64,000 bases of DNA from Pseudomonadota bacterium (GCA_018241505.1 JAFEDS010000007.1:124001-188000), one strand, 5' to 3'; counted from the stretch's first letter, positions 43,367 through 52,269 are shown. Notes: generated by a model from the sequence alone, not told the origin. Numbers and translations: made by a program.

Positions 43367-43397
43367 TGATCAAAAATCAAATCACGGGTGGCCTGCG

Positions 43398-44414
43398 GTG
43401 AGCAGAAAAACCATTCACGATGTGGCCAGGGCCGCGGGTGTGGCTATCAAGACCGTCTCGCGGGTGCTCAATGACGAGCCCAATGTCAGGCCTGAGACGC
43501 GCGCACGCGTGTTGGCAGCGGCCGAGCAACTCCATTACCTGCCGAGTCTCTCGGCACGGAGCCTTGCGGGCCGGCGCTCCTATCTCATCGGCCTGATCTA
43601 CGAAAATCCCAGCGCCAACTACCTCGTGGACCTGCAGCACGGCGCCATGGCCCGTTGCCGCAAGGAGAAGTTCCGGCTGTTTGTGCATCAGTGCAGCGGG
43701 CAGGGCGACGATCTGATTCGCGATGTCATGGGGCTGATCGACCAGACGCACGTGGATGGTCTAATAGTCTCATCGCCGTTGTCAGAGTCGCTGCCGCTGC
43801 TGGCGGCGCTCGGGCAGCGCGCGCTGCCGTTTGTGCGGATCGCGCCCGGCGATCTACAACATTCTTCGCCGTATGTTGATATGGACGATGCGGGGGCGGC
43901 GCGCGAGATGACCGAATACCTGATTTCGGAAGGTCACCGGCGCATTGGCTTCATTGTCGGACATCCCAACCACCTGGCGAGCAGTCTGCGGCTGCGCGGC
44001 TTCCGGACTGCCTTGGAGCAACGTGGGTTGGGTTTCGACCCCGGCTTTGTGAAACAAGGGTACTTTGTGTTTGAGTCGGGACTGCAAGCCGCGCGCGAGT
44101 TGCTGTCGTTGCCCGAGCCACCGACCGCCATATTCGCCAGCAACGATGACATGGCCGCCGGGGTACTGCTCGCCGCTCATGAGCTCGCCATTCCGGTGCC
44201 ACAGCGATTGTCGGTCGCGGGTTTCGACGACACCTACATCTCGCGCATAGTCTGGCCCCGGCTCACGACCGTGCATCAACCCAGCTACGATCTTGCGTTT
44301 TGCGCAACGGATCTGCTGCTCCAGTCATTGAAGGATGGGGGTACGGGCCGCACGGCGCGCCTGCCCTATCAATTGATCCGCCGGGAATCCACCGGGCCGG
44401 CAAATCTGGAATAA
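43398..44414 (+). CDS. LacI family transcriptional regulator
   Basis: 338 residues from GTG 43398. N-terminal LacI helix-turn-helix (KTIHDVARAAGVAIKTVSRVLN, residues 4-25) with the hinge helix (LSARSLAG near 52-59), then a periplasmic-binding-protein-like ligand domain (GLIYENPSANYLVDLQHG ... FASNDDMAAGVLLAA ... VAGFDDTYIS). Ligands of this family are usually sugars or sugar phosphates. It may control itself and the ECF sigma gene through the palindromes at 43091 and 43353. Glycogen phosphorylase follows 65 bases downstream on the same strand and may be co-regulated. Confidence 0.93.
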   Translation: MSRKTIHDVARAAGVAIKTVSRVLNDEPNVRPETRARVLAAAEQLHYLPSLSARSLAGRRSYLIGLIYENPSANYLVDLQHGAMARCRKEKFRLFVHQCSGQGDDLIRDVMGLIDQTHVDGLIVSSPLSESLPLLAALGQRALPFVRIAPGDLQHSSPYVDMDDAGAAREMTEYLISEGHRRIGFIVGHPNHLASSLRLRGFRTALEQRGLGFDPGFVKQGYFVFESGLQAARELLSLPEPPTAIFASNDDMAAGVLLAAHELAIPVPQRLSVAGFDDTYISRIVWPRLTTVHQPSYDLAFCATDLLLQSLKDGGTGRTARLPYQLIRRESTGPANLE

Positions 44415-44479
44415 AGCTCACTGCACTGCGCTCGGGCAATGGCTAGATTCCGGATTGCTGCAAGTTATACTCGAGAACA

Positions 44480-47035
44480 ATGAACGCTCAAATTCACTAT
44501 CGTCGAGGCACGGACCCGAAGACTGAAGACCAACGGGTCGCGATGAGCAAGGAGGCGTTCAAGCGCGATTTCCTCGACAACCTCTTCTGTGTCCAGGGCA
44601 AGATTCCGACTCTGGCGACGCGCCACGACTATTACATGGCACTGGCGTACACCATTCGCGATCGGTTGCTGCATCGCTGGATGAGCACCGCCGAAACGTA
44701 CACGCGGCATGGCTCGCGGACCGTGGTTTACCTGTCGGCCGAATTTCTCATGGGCCCGCACCTGGGCAATAACCTGCTGAATCTGGGAATCACCGAAGAG
44801 GTGCGCCAGGCGATGCGGGAGCTTGGGCTCGATCTGGACGAGCTGATTGTCTGTGAGGATGAGCCCGGACTGGGCAACGGCGGCCTCGGGCGCCTGGCGG
44901 CCTGTTTTCTGGACTCCCTGGCCTCCCTGGAGATCCCCTCGCTGGGTTACGGCATCCGCTATGAGTTCGGCATTTTCCAACAGGAGATTGCCGATGGCTG
45001 GCAGATAGAGAAGACCGACAAGTGGCTCCGGTTCGGCAATGCGTGGGAGCTGCCGCGTGCCGAGTGGGCGGTACAGGTGAAGCTCGGCGGACGCACGGAA
45101 GAATATACGGACCACGAGGGCAAGCTGCGCATCCGTTGGCTGCCGGCGCGAGTGGTGCTCGGCGTACCGTATGACACACCGATAGCCGGCTACCGGGTGA
45201 ATACGGCCAACACGCTGCGGCTGTGGCGGGCGGAAGCACCGGAGTCTTTTGATTTCTCCACCTTCAACCGCGGCGACTACTACGGTGCGGTCAACTCGAA
45301 GGTCACTTCGGAGAATATCAGCAAGGTACTGTATCCGAATGACGAGGCCATCCAGGGCAAGGAGTTGCGCCTGGAGCAGCAATACTTCTTTGTGTGCTGC
45401 TCACTACAGGACATGTTCCGCATTCTCAAGGTCCAGCACATTCCGATTACGCGCTTCCATGAGAAGTTTGCAATACAAATGAATGACACGCATCCCGCCA
45501 TTGCCGTGGCGGAGCTGATGCGGCTGCTGGTCGACGAGCACGACATGCCCTGGAACGACGCCTGGGAAATTACGCAAAAGGCGCTCGCCTACACCAATCA
45601 CACGTTGCTGCCCGAGGCGCTGGAGCGATGGCCTATTTCGGTGTTTGCGAAGGTGCTGCCGCGGCATCTCGAGATCATTTACGAAATCAACGCGCGCTTC
45701 CTGGACGCCATGCGCATCCGCTACTTCGGCGATGAGGCGCGGATCGCGCGTCTGTCCCTGATCGATGAGTCCGGTGGCCGTTATGTGCGCATGGCGCACC
45801 TGGCCTGCGTGGGCAGTCACGCCATCAACGGCGTTGCCGATCTGCACACCCAGTTGCTGAAACAGGACGTACTCAGGGATTTCGCCGAGCTGTGGCCGGA
45901 AAAATTCAGCAACAAGACCAACGGCGTCACGCCGCGCCGCTGGCTGGCGTTGACCAACCCCCGCCTGGCCGAGTTGATTTGTGACGCGATCGGCGACGGT
46001 TGGATCAAGGACCTGGCGCGCCTGATCGACCTGGAGAAGTTCGTGGATGACCCGGCCTTCCAGGCCGATTGGCGCGCCATCAAGCGAGCCAACAAGCTGG
46101 AGCTGGCGGGCATCGCCCACAGCCGCACGGGCGTGGCGGTGGACCCGGACTCGCTGTTTGATGTGCAAGTGAAGCGCATCCACGAGTACAAGCGCCAGCA
46201 CCTGAACATCCTGCACGTCATCGCGCTGTATCACCGGCTGAAGACGGATTCAACCTACGACATTCATCCGCGCACGTTCATTTTCGGCGGCAAGGCGGCA
46301 CCCGGTTATCACATCGCCAAGCTGATCATCAAGCTCATCAACGCGGCGGGCGATGTCATCAACCGCGACCCGCAGATCCGCGACCGCATCAAGGTTGTGT
46401 TTCTGCCGAACTTCAATGTCACGAACGGCCAGCGCGTCTATCCGGCCGCCGATCTGTCGGAACAGATCTCCACCGCCGGCAAGGAGGCTTCGGGCACCGG
46501 CAACATGAAGTTCTGCATGAACGGCGCGTTGACCATCGGCACCATGGACGGCGCCAACATCGAGATCTGCAGTGAAGTAGGCATCGAGAACGCCTTCATG
46601 TTCGGGCTCAGCGCCTCCGAGGTGGAGGCGCTGCGCAGCCGGGGTTACCGGCCCATGGATTTCTACGAGCGCGATCCCGAGTTGCGCGGGGTGTTGGAGT
46701 TCATTCGCGACGGCTTCTTCTCGCGCGGCGACGTGAATGTGTTCCGGCCGCTGGTGGAGGGCCTCCTCAACTGGGATACCTACATGCTGCTGGCGGACTT
46801 CCAGTCCTACTCGGAGTGCCAGGCGCTGGTGAACACCGTGTACCAGGATCAGATTCAGTGGAGCCGCATGTCCATTCTGAATGTGGCGCGGTCGGGCAAA
46901 TTTTCATCCGACCGGACCATCTGCGAATACGCGCAGGATATCTGGCGAGTGTCGCGGGTACCCATCCGGCTGCTGTCGCAGAACGAGTTGACGTTGGGAC
47001 TGAAGGAAGAGCCGGCGCCGGTTGCGGCCAGTTGA
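44480..47035 (+). CDS. glgP: Glycogen/starch/maltodextrin phosphorylase
   Basis: 851 residues. GT35 family enzyme that phosphorolyses alpha-1,4-glucans to glucose-1-phosphate. The PLP-binding Lys is at 677 in EASGTGNMKF; other blocks include the N-terminal VYLSAEFLMG, the LGNGGLGRLAACFLDS active-site region and VHPAIAVAELMRLL-like DTHPAIAVAELMRLL. Length is slightly above E. coli GlgP. No other glycogen genes lie nearby; the adjacent LacI-type regulator suggests response to a sugar. Confidence 0.95.
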   Translation: MNAQIHYRRGTDPKTEDQRVAMSKEAFKRDFLDNLFCVQGKIPTLATRHDYYMALAYTIRDRLLHRWMSTAETYTRHGSRTVVYLSAEFLMGPHLGNNLLNLGITEEVRQAMRELGLDLDELIVCEDEPGLGNGGLGRLAACFLDSLASLEIPSLGYGIRYEFGIFQQEIADGWQIEKTDKWLRFGNAWELPRAEWAVQVKLGGRTEEYTDHEGKLRIRWLPARVVLGVPYDTPIAGYRVNTANTLRLWRAEAPESFDFSTFNRGDYYGAVNSKVTSENISKVLYPNDEAIQGKELRLEQQYFFVCCSLQDMFRILKVQHIPITRFHEKFAIQMNDTHPAIAVAELMRLLVDEHDMPWNDAWEITQKALAYTNHTLLPEALERWPISVFAKVLPRHLEIIYEINARFLDAMRIRYFGDEARIARLSLIDESGGRYVRMAHLACVGSHAINGVADLHTQLLKQDVLRDFAELWPEKFSNKTNGVTPRRWLALTNPRLAELICDAIGDGWIKDLARLIDLEKFVDDPAFQADWRAIKRANKLELAGIAHSRTGVAVDPDSLFDVQVKRIHEYKRQHLNILHVIALYHRLKTDSTYDIHPRTFIFGGKAAPGYHIAKLIIKLINAAGDVINRDPQIRDRIKVVFLPNFNVTNGQRVYPAADLSEQISTAGKEASGTGNMKFCMNGALTIGTMDGANIEICSEVGIENAFMFGLSASEVEALRSRGYRPMDFYERDPELRGVLEFIRDGFFSRGDVNVFRPLVEGLLNWDTYMLLADFQSYSECQALVNTVYQDQIQWSRMSILNVARSGKFSSDRTICEYAQDIWRVSRVPIRLLSQNELTLGLKEEPAPVAAS

Positions 47036-47082
47036 TTGCGAGCTGCGCGGGCGCCACCGGTTCGTGAATAAAGCGGGCCGGG

Positions 47083-48339
47083 CTAGTGGGCGTGGACTGC
47101 CGCGTCGGGCGCGATTGTGGGAATCAGCCAGTCATTGACCGCCTTCACCAGCTCCGGATCGCGCGGCATGAAAATCGCCTTGTCCGCACGAGTGAGGGTG
47201 CTCGAAAAGGCGCGGCACAGCTTCCCGGGGTGATTTTTCGCCTGCAGGTCCGCTTCCACATCATCCGTGATCATGGCATCCGCACGGCCAGTTGCCAGCG
47301 CGTCGAAAATGCCGCGATTGTCGGGAAACACAACAATCTGCGCCTGATGCACGTTGGCGCGCACGAACTGTTCGTTGGTACCGCCCGGGTTGACGATGAC
47401 ACGCACCTTCGGGTGGTCCACGGCGGCGAGGCCACTGCGAAACTGCCGGGACACGGCGCAACGCGCCAGGATGGTCTTTCCACCGGATGCGTACGGGGCG
47501 GAAAAGGTGCCGACCGCCTCACGGGCCGGCGTGATCGATACGCCACCCATGACAACATCGACAGCGCCGTGACTGAGATCATCGGTCAGGGTTCCCCAGG
47601 TCGTGTGAATGAAAACGGGACGCGCGTGAAACTGCGCCGCCAGCTTTTGCGCGCGGTCGATGTCAAAGCCGCTGAGTGTATCGTTTGAGTCGAGGCTGAA
47701 AGGCGCGTAGTCGCCGGTTGTACCGACACGCAACATACCGCTCGATGCGATCCGCTGGAGGGCAGGCACCGGGGTGAGTGCAACAGTATGCAAGACTGCC
47801 AGCAACTCGTGCCGGCTCTGATCTGACCAACCGGACACTCGCAATTTCTGTTGGGCCGCGGCGGCGTATTGGGCCTCGAAGCTCTCACGCTGCAACACCG
47901 GAGCAGCCAGATAGACGGCCTGCAGAATATCGATCGTCAGTCCATCCAACTTGGGGCGCAGAGCGGCCAGCGTCGTTACGGCTTCCGCATACGAGTACCC
48001 ATGCGCCTGCCACTGCTCGTGCAGCGACGTCTGCACTTCGCGCGCGAGCCGCGCCTGCAACTGGAAAAGATGTTTCACGGGTTCACTGGCCAGACCCATG
48101 GGGGCGCCCAGATCTGCCGCCCGCTGGATGACGGCGGTCTCTCTGGGTGGATCGAAAATGGGGGCCCTGGTTTGCCACTTCACGGCGGCCACCGCGGGCA
48201 TGACGGCCAGCCGCTGGTCCGCCAGCTCCAGAATGCGCTCAACTTCAGCCTGCTCGCTCGTGAAGCGGGCGGCTTCCGCATGTGCGCAGGCGCCCCAGGC
48301 GATGACAAGGACCCAAAACCAGCGACTCAGGCGTTCCAC
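47083..48339 (-). CDS. Periplasmic chorismate mutase (AroQ) - cyclohexadienyl dehydratase (PheC) fusion
   Basis: 418 residues from GTG 48339 with GGAGG eight bases upstream. Signal peptide ~1-23 (GACAHAEAA). Residues ~28-185 match the gamma-class secreted chorismate mutase AroQ (ELADQRLAVMPAVAAVKWQ, IFDPPRE.AVIQRA, and the Leu-rich helical tail). Residues ~200-418 have the substrate-binding-protein fold and match PheC: MLRVGTTGDYAPF, TTWGTLTDDL, VNPGGTNEQFVRAN, PDNRGIFDALATGRADAMITD. Together these would take chorismate to prephenate and then to phenylpyruvate (or arogenate to phenylalanine) in the periplasm. A generic automatic annotation might call this an amino-acid transporter substrate-binding protein, but no ABC genes are adjacent and the PheC-specific motifs are strong. 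Confidence 0.85.
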   Translation of the reverse strand: MERLSRWFWVLVIAWGACAHAEAARFTSEQAEVERILELADQRLAVMPAVAAVKWQTRAPIFDPPRETAVIQRAADLGAPMGLASEPVKHLFQLQARLAREVQTSLHEQWQAHGYSYAEAVTTLAALRPKLDGLTIDILQAVYLAAPVLQRESFEAQYAAAAQQKLRVSGWSDQSRHELLAVLHTVALTPVPALQRIASSGMLRVGTTGDYAPFSLDSNDTLSGFDIDRAQKLAAQFHARPVFIHTTWGTLTDDLSHGAVDVVMGGVSITPAREAVGTFSAPYASGGKTILARCAVSRQFRSGLAAVDHPKVRVIVNPGGTNEQFVRANVHQAQIVVFPDNRGIFDALATGRADAMITDDVEADLQAKNHPGKLCRAFSSTLTRADKAIFMPRDPELVKAVNDWLIPTIAPDAAVHAH

Positions 48340-48435
48340 GTCGGACCCCTCCTACACAATGTTCTCAAAATCCCGACTGCACGGCTCGAGCTGAGGCGTC
48401 CAATACTAGCGCCCCATGTTAAGCAACTCGAGAAT

Positions 48436-48657
48436 ATGATGCGTACGACAGCACTTGCGGCTTTGGCGTGTGCAGTGGCTCTGGGGACTGTCGCGTGCGA
48501 CAACCGGGGCCCGGCTGAGAAGGCGGGTGAAAAGATTGACCACACCGTCGATACCATCAAGAACGGCGGCCACGAGCCGGTGGGCGATTCGATCAAGGAT
48601 GACATCAACGACGCCCGCGACAAGGTTTCGGACAAGGTGGACGACGCCAAAAAGTGA
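48436..48657 (+). CDS. Small lipoprotein, helical
   Basis: 73 residues: signal with lipobox LGTVAC (Cys 21), then a charged amphipathic helix rich in Asp and Lys (DTIKNGGHEPVGDSIKDDIN and following). Resembles small entericidin- or CsbD-like stress lipoproteins only in general style; no specific family claimed. Two adjacent ATG codons are available; the first is used. It lies between the divergent AroQ-PheC gene and the GST gene. Confidence 0.65.
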   Translation: MMRTTALAALACAVALGTVACDNRGPAEKAGEKIDHTVDTIKNGGHEPVGDSIKDDINDARDKVSDKVDDAKK

Positions 48658-48750
48658 CAGCGTTCCGCGCCAGGAGGCTCTGAGGCCCTCTAGCCCGATT
48701 TCCTGCTCCCGGCTACGCTTACGGGTTACCAATGAAGCCCGGCAAGTGAC

Positions 48751-49686
48751 ATGGGTCAGTTGATTGACGGTGAATGGCGCAACACGCCGCTCGCCACGAG
48801 CAGCCGTGGCGAATTCATTCGCGCCACCAGCACGTTCAGACATTGGATCGGTTCGGACAGCTCGCTTCCCGCACTGCCCGGACGGTATCACCTGTTTGTT
48901 GCGCGCGCATGCCCCTGGTGCCATCGGACCTTGCTGGCCCGCGTGGCCAAGCGGCTGGAAAACGTCATCTCAGTCAGCTACGTCGAGCCGTTCGTATTCG
49001 ATAACGGCTGGGTGTTCGCCAAACCCGACCCGCTCACGGGCGTCCGCTACGTTCACGAGCTCTACACCCAGGCGGATCCGCTGTACACGGGGCGCGCCAC
49101 GGTGCCCGTTCTGTGGGACAAGGAGGGTCATACAATTGTCAACAATGAGTCCGCGGACATCATCCGGATGTTCAATCGTGAGTTCGATGAGATCACGCAT
49201 GAGCTGACGGACTACTACCCGCCGGCGCTTGCGGCGGAAATCGATCAGATCAACCGGCGCGTGTATGAAACCGTCAACAACGGGGTGTACCGCGCCGGGT
49301 TCGCGACCAGCCAGTCCGCGTACGAGACGGCCTGCCGGCAGTTGTTTGATTCACTGGACTGGCTGGAGGACCGGTTGCAGCAGCATCGCTACCTGCTGGG
49401 GGACCTGTTGACGGAAGCCGACTGGCGTTTGTTTCCAACACTGGTGCGGTTTGATGCCGTGTACTACGGGCACTTCAAGTGCAACCTGCGGCACGTATAC
49501 GAGTATCCGGGCCTGTGGGGCTACACCCGCGAGCTGTATCAGATGCCGGGCAACGCGGCGACGGTGTCAATAGAGGAATACAAGATGCACTACTACGGCA
49601 GTCACCGGCACCTGAATCCGGGCGGCCTCATTCCGGCGGGACCCGAGCTGAATTTGACGTCCCCACATGGCCGCACACGAATTTGA
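48751..49686 (+). CDS. Glutathionyl-hydroquinone reductase-type GST (Xi class)
   Basis: 311 residues. Thioredoxin-like N-terminal domain with the catalytic CPWCHRT (Cys near residue 55), the GWVFAKPDPLTGVRYVHELY block and VPVLWDKEGHTIVNNES, then a helical C-terminal domain with QSAYETACRQLFDSLDWLE and the NPGGLIP ending typical of the YqjG/EcmB group. Such enzymes reduce glutathionyl-hydroquinones. Cytoplasmic. Its 3' end overlaps by 59 bases the convergent gene at 49628. Confidence 0.92.
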   Translation: MGQLIDGEWRNTPLATSSRGEFIRATSTFRHWIGSDSSLPALPGRYHLFVARACPWCHRTLLARVAKRLENVISVSYVEPFVFDNGWVFAKPDPLTGVRYVHELYTQADPLYTGRATVPVLWDKEGHTIVNNESADIIRMFNREFDEITHELTDYYPPALAAEIDQINRRVYETVNNGVYRAGFATSQSAYETACRQLFDSLDWLEDRLQQHRYLLGDLLTEADWRLFPTLVRFDAVYYGHFKCNLRHVYEYPGLWGYTRELYQMPGNAATVSIEEYKMHYYGSHRHLNPGGLIPAGPELNLTSPHGRTRI

Positions 49687-50170
49687 GAGCCGCCTCATCA
49701 GCGGAGCCGGGTGGGACGTCGCGCCATTGAAGCGGATGTCTTGCCATATCCATATATGCGACGGGCCTGCCGCGGGCGCGGAAGTCGGCGAAAGTGTTGA
49801 CGGCTGTGAGCGCTATCCTGCGATTCGAGCAATCCACGTATTCGATACGGACGATAGATCTGATTTCATCACTGGCGTCGTACCGGGCCCGGGCGTCTCG
49901 AAGTTGAACGAGTATCCTCGCCTCAACACCCTCGGTCGTTGATTTCAGACTCGAAGTCTCCACGAACAGTTGATCGCCATTCGCGTCGCTGCTGGCGGAA
50001 GTATCCACCTTTTCCCACCGCGGCTCCGATGACTCAGGGGCGATTTGCGCCATGCTGATGGGAATGAAAAGAGCGCAGGCCAGCGCCTGCAGAAGCAGGA
50101 CGGCTCGATTGCCCCGGTCGCGGCCATGCCGATTGAACGGAGGTTTAGCGGTTTCGAATGGGCCTGCCAA
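49628..50170 (-). CDS. Surface-adhesin E-like exported protein
   Basis: 180 residues. Basic n-region then hydrophobic LLLQALACALFIPISMAQ, a signal peptide. The mature part follows the surface-adhesin protein E-like pattern: W..VD....NGDQLFVETSSLKSTTEGVEA...V ... R.EYVDCSNRRIAL. A Cys pair could form a disulphide. The only start in a sensible place is TTG 50170, which overlaps the preceding small gene by 26 bases; otherwise translation would have to begin within the signal peptide. Function unknown in this setting. Confidence 0.6.
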   Translation of the reverse strand: MAGPFETAKPPFNRHGRDRGNRAVLLLQALACALFIPISMAQIAPESSEPRWEKVDTSASSDANGDQLFVETSSLKSTTEGVEARILVQLRDARARYDASDEIRSIVRIEYVDCSNRRIALTAVNTFADFRARGRPVAYMDMARHPLQWRDVPPGSADEAALKFVCGHVGTSNSARVPPE

Positions 50171-50306
50171 AGCGAGCTATCCGTGTCCAGAACAGGAGCT
50201 CCAGCCCCATGGCGGCCAAAACTGCAGCGAAGACTGCGCCATCGAAGCCGATCGCGTAGCAGATCCCTGCGCTGATCAACACCAGTGGCGTAACGAAGTG
50301 CCTCAT
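50145..50306 (-). CDS. 53-aa membrane protein
   Basis: Starts MRHFVTPLVLISAGICYAIG, followed by a second hydrophobic stretch and a basic tail ending RPIRNR: one or two membrane helices. ATG 50306 has AAGGA seven bases upstream, a good ribosome-binding site. It overlaps the adhesin E-like gene by 26 bases, suggesting translational coupling. Too short to assign a family. Confidence 0.6.
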   Translation of the reverse strand: MRHFVTPLVLISAGICYAIGFDGAVFAAVLAAMGLELLFWTRIARFGRPIRNR

Positions 50307-50432
50307 TCGTCGATCCTTCGAGTGTGAGCTTCTGCCGTGGAGCTCGACTCTACAACCGATACCGCTTGCAGCTCAATCCCACCGTCAGGCAATACCGCGG
50401 GCGGTTCCAATTTGTTGTCTTTGTCGCGGGTA

Positions 50433-50621
50433 TCAACCGCCGGCGTCAAACCGCCGCCGCAGGGGCCGCTTGATCATTTGATACTCGAGTAGCAGGGTAT
50501 TGACGGCTTCCCGCAGCAGATCCTGCTTTGTGCGGCCGGACTTCCTGGCGAGCCTATCCAACAGCTCGATATGAATGTCATCGAGATAGAGAGCCACCTG
50601 AGTTCGCAACGTTCGTCCCAT
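50433..50621 (-). CDS. Ribbon-helix-helix (CopG/RHH) protein
   Basis: 62 residues with the RHH layout: beta strand RTQVALYLDD, helix IHIELLDRLARKSG, then R.KQDLLREAVNTLLLEY as the second helix. Binds DNA as a dimer. No toxin gene is adjacent, so it looks like a stand-alone regulator or orphan antitoxin. Intergenic DNA on both sides (50307-50432 and 50622-50871) shows no other clear feature. Confidence 0.8.
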   Translation of the reverse strand: MGRTLRTQVALYLDDIHIELLDRLARKSGRTKQDLLREAVNTLLLEYQMIKRPLRRRFDAGG

Positions 50622-50871
50622 CAGCTAATATTAGCTCCGGCGCATACCAGTTGTCCAGTCGCGTCCTTCGGGGTCACATCATCTTTTGCCGTTCGTGCAA
50701 TGGATTGTGCAATGTTGGCACGGAGCGTTCGTTCGGCTTCATGAACGGACCGTGAATGCGGCAGGTGTCGTGCCGCCGGCGGCTTTACAAGATTTTACGT
50801 TCGCGCCTTCCCCCGCCGTGTATTTGCGCTATGCTCGAACCAGACACAACAACGAGCTCGCGGAGTTAACC

Positions 50872-51315
50872 ATGAGCATTTTGAGCACTCTCGCCGGCGC
50901 ACTCGAAGGGGCGCCCAATGCCGGCAGCGGCACTTCCAACGGCATCAACCTGGGCGGTATCGCCTCTTCCGGAGCCTTGATTTCGGAAGTGATTTCCATG
51001 CTGCAGAACCGGCCCGGCGGGCTGGGTGGACTGCTGCAGTCGTTTCAGCAGGGCGGCCTCGGGCACATTTTCCAGTCGTGGATTGCGACGGGCCAGAACC
51101 TGCCCGTGTCGCCCGATCAACTGCAGGGCGCGCTCGGTTCCGACTGGATTGCCAAGATCGCCCAGGCCACGGGCCTGCCGGCCAACGAGGTGAGTCAGCA
51201 TCTGTCCTCGCTGCTGCCTCAGGTCGTTGACCATCTGACACCCAACGGACAAATGCCCCAGGGCGATATCGGCAGTCAGCTCGCGACAGTCGCGCAGCGC
51301 TTGCTGCGCGGCTGA
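50872..51315 (+). CDS. YidB/DUF937 family protein
   Basis: 147 residues. Begins MSILSTLAGALEG, has a Gly-rich linker (GGLGGLLQSFQQGGLG) and ends with the conserved VDHLTPNGQMPQGD block. YidB-like proteins are small, helical and of unknown function. The reading frame extends upstream for 62 codons, but ATG 50872 has GGAG upstream and is the family start. It precedes the DUF3761-like gene by 18 bases, probably one transcript. Confidence 0.87.
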   Translation: MSILSTLAGALEGAPNAGSGTSNGINLGGIASSGALISEVISMLQNRPGGLGGLLQSFQQGGLGHIFQSWIATGQNLPVSPDQLQGALGSDWIAKIAQATGLPANEVSQHLSSLLPQVVDHLTPNGQMPQGDIGSQLATVAQRLLRG

Positions 51316-51333
51316 GTAACAGGAGAATCCCAC

Positions 51334-52017
51334 ATGAAACTTTCGAAAGTAACTTGGTTGGCGGGTTTGTTGGCACTGCCATTGTTGTGCAGCGCCGCCG
51401 ATACGGGCGGCGCGGTTTGCAAGGACGGAACCACTGCCACCACAACCGGCAGGGGCGCTTGCAGTCACCATGGTGGAATCGATAAGTCGAAGAGCGCGGC
51501 CTCTGGCGCTGCAGCAACAGCACCGGCGCCGGCCGCTCCGGCTCCCTCCGCCGCGCCGGCGGCGCCCGCTCCCGCGGCGGCAGGGTCCGTGCTTTGCAAG
51601 GATGGAACGACCGCGACAAAACGGGGCCGAGGCGCCTGCAGTCACCACGGCGGTGTAGATAAGTCGGGCTCCGCGAGCGCCGCGAGTAGCTCGTCAGGCA
51701 CCGCCGGCAGCGCGGCGCCACCGCCAGCGGCGCCCGCTCCCACCGCGCCACCTCCACCCGCGCCCGCACCTTCGCGTTCGGCGCCAACTCCAACCGCGGC
51801 ACCACCTCCCGCGGGATCCGCTATGCGTGCGCAGGTACCGAATGGAACGGCAGCAGCGGGCGGCGCGCCGGGACAGGTATGGGTCAACACAGCCTCCAAG
51901 GTCTATCATTGCTCGGGCGACCGTTGGTACGGCAAGACCAAAGAAGGCCAGTACATGAGCGAGGCCGATGCCAAGGCACAGGGTGCCCGGCCGGATCACA
52001 ACAAGCCCTGCTCATAA
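51334..52017 (+). CDS. DUF3761-like exported protein with two Cys/His repeats
   Basis: 227 residues with a signal peptide (~1-21). Two copies of [18 protein letters not shown], at about residues 29-49 and 88-108, joined by Ala/Pro linkers of ~38 and ~55 residues; a distinct C-terminal segment ([20 protein letters not shown], about 182-201) ends in a Cys. The C..C/HH pattern suggests metal binding or disulphides. Envelope or secreted. Nucleotide composition in the linkers is extreme (Ala/Pro codons). Function unknown. Confidence 0.75.
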   Translation: MKLSKVTWLAGLLALPLLCSAADTGGAVCKDGTTATTTGRGACSHHGGIDKSKSAASGAAATAPAPAAPAPSAAPAAPAPAAAGSVLCKDGTTATKRGRGACSHHGGVDKSGSASAASSSSGTAGSAAPPPAAPAPTAPPPPAPAPSRSAPTPTAAPPPAGSAMRAQVPNGTAAAGGAPGQVWVNTASKVYHCSGDRWYGKTKEGQYMSEADAKAQGARPDHNKPCS

Positions 52018-52036
52018 CTCGTCGCCAACACAAAGA

Positions 52037-52071
52037 CCCCGCCCGTGTGCGCATGGGCGGGGCTTTTTTTT
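52037..52071 (+). terminator. Rho-independent terminator
   Basis: CCCCGCCC (52037-52044), ten-base loop, GGGCGGGG (52055-52062), then C and eight T residues. Excellent intrinsic terminator just after the DUF3761-like gene. Confidence 0.92.
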
Positions 52072-52084
52072 GTCCCTTGCCGGC

Positions 52085-52160
52085 GCGCAACGGCAGTGAT
52101 TTTTGGCCCGCGCCAGTAGGCAACGGCGGGGCTTTTTTGGCCCGCGCGGGCAAGCCAGGA
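52085..52160. repeat. Tandem terminator-like repeat
   Basis: After the terminator, the sequence GCAACGGC..G....TTTTTGGCCCGCGC occurs twice in tandem, about 34 bases apart. The second unit contains GGCGGGGCTTTTTT, identical to the right half of the terminator at 52057-52070, but without a perfect left arm. It looks like decayed copies of the terminator. Confidence 0.5.
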
Positions 52161-52269
52161 CCGCTCGATCCGCCGGCCACGCGGCCGACGTTTCAATCCA
52201 GCGGGAGCGGCGCCGCTTGGCTTAGAATCAGCAGGGTTGCGCGCACGACGCGCATCGGACGAGGCGCCC

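Noticed and set aside
47083-48339. ABC transporter amino-acid-binding protein annotation
   Set aside because: The fold matches, but the N-terminal chorismate mutase segment, PheC-specific motifs and absence of ABC genes favour an AroQ-PheC enzyme.
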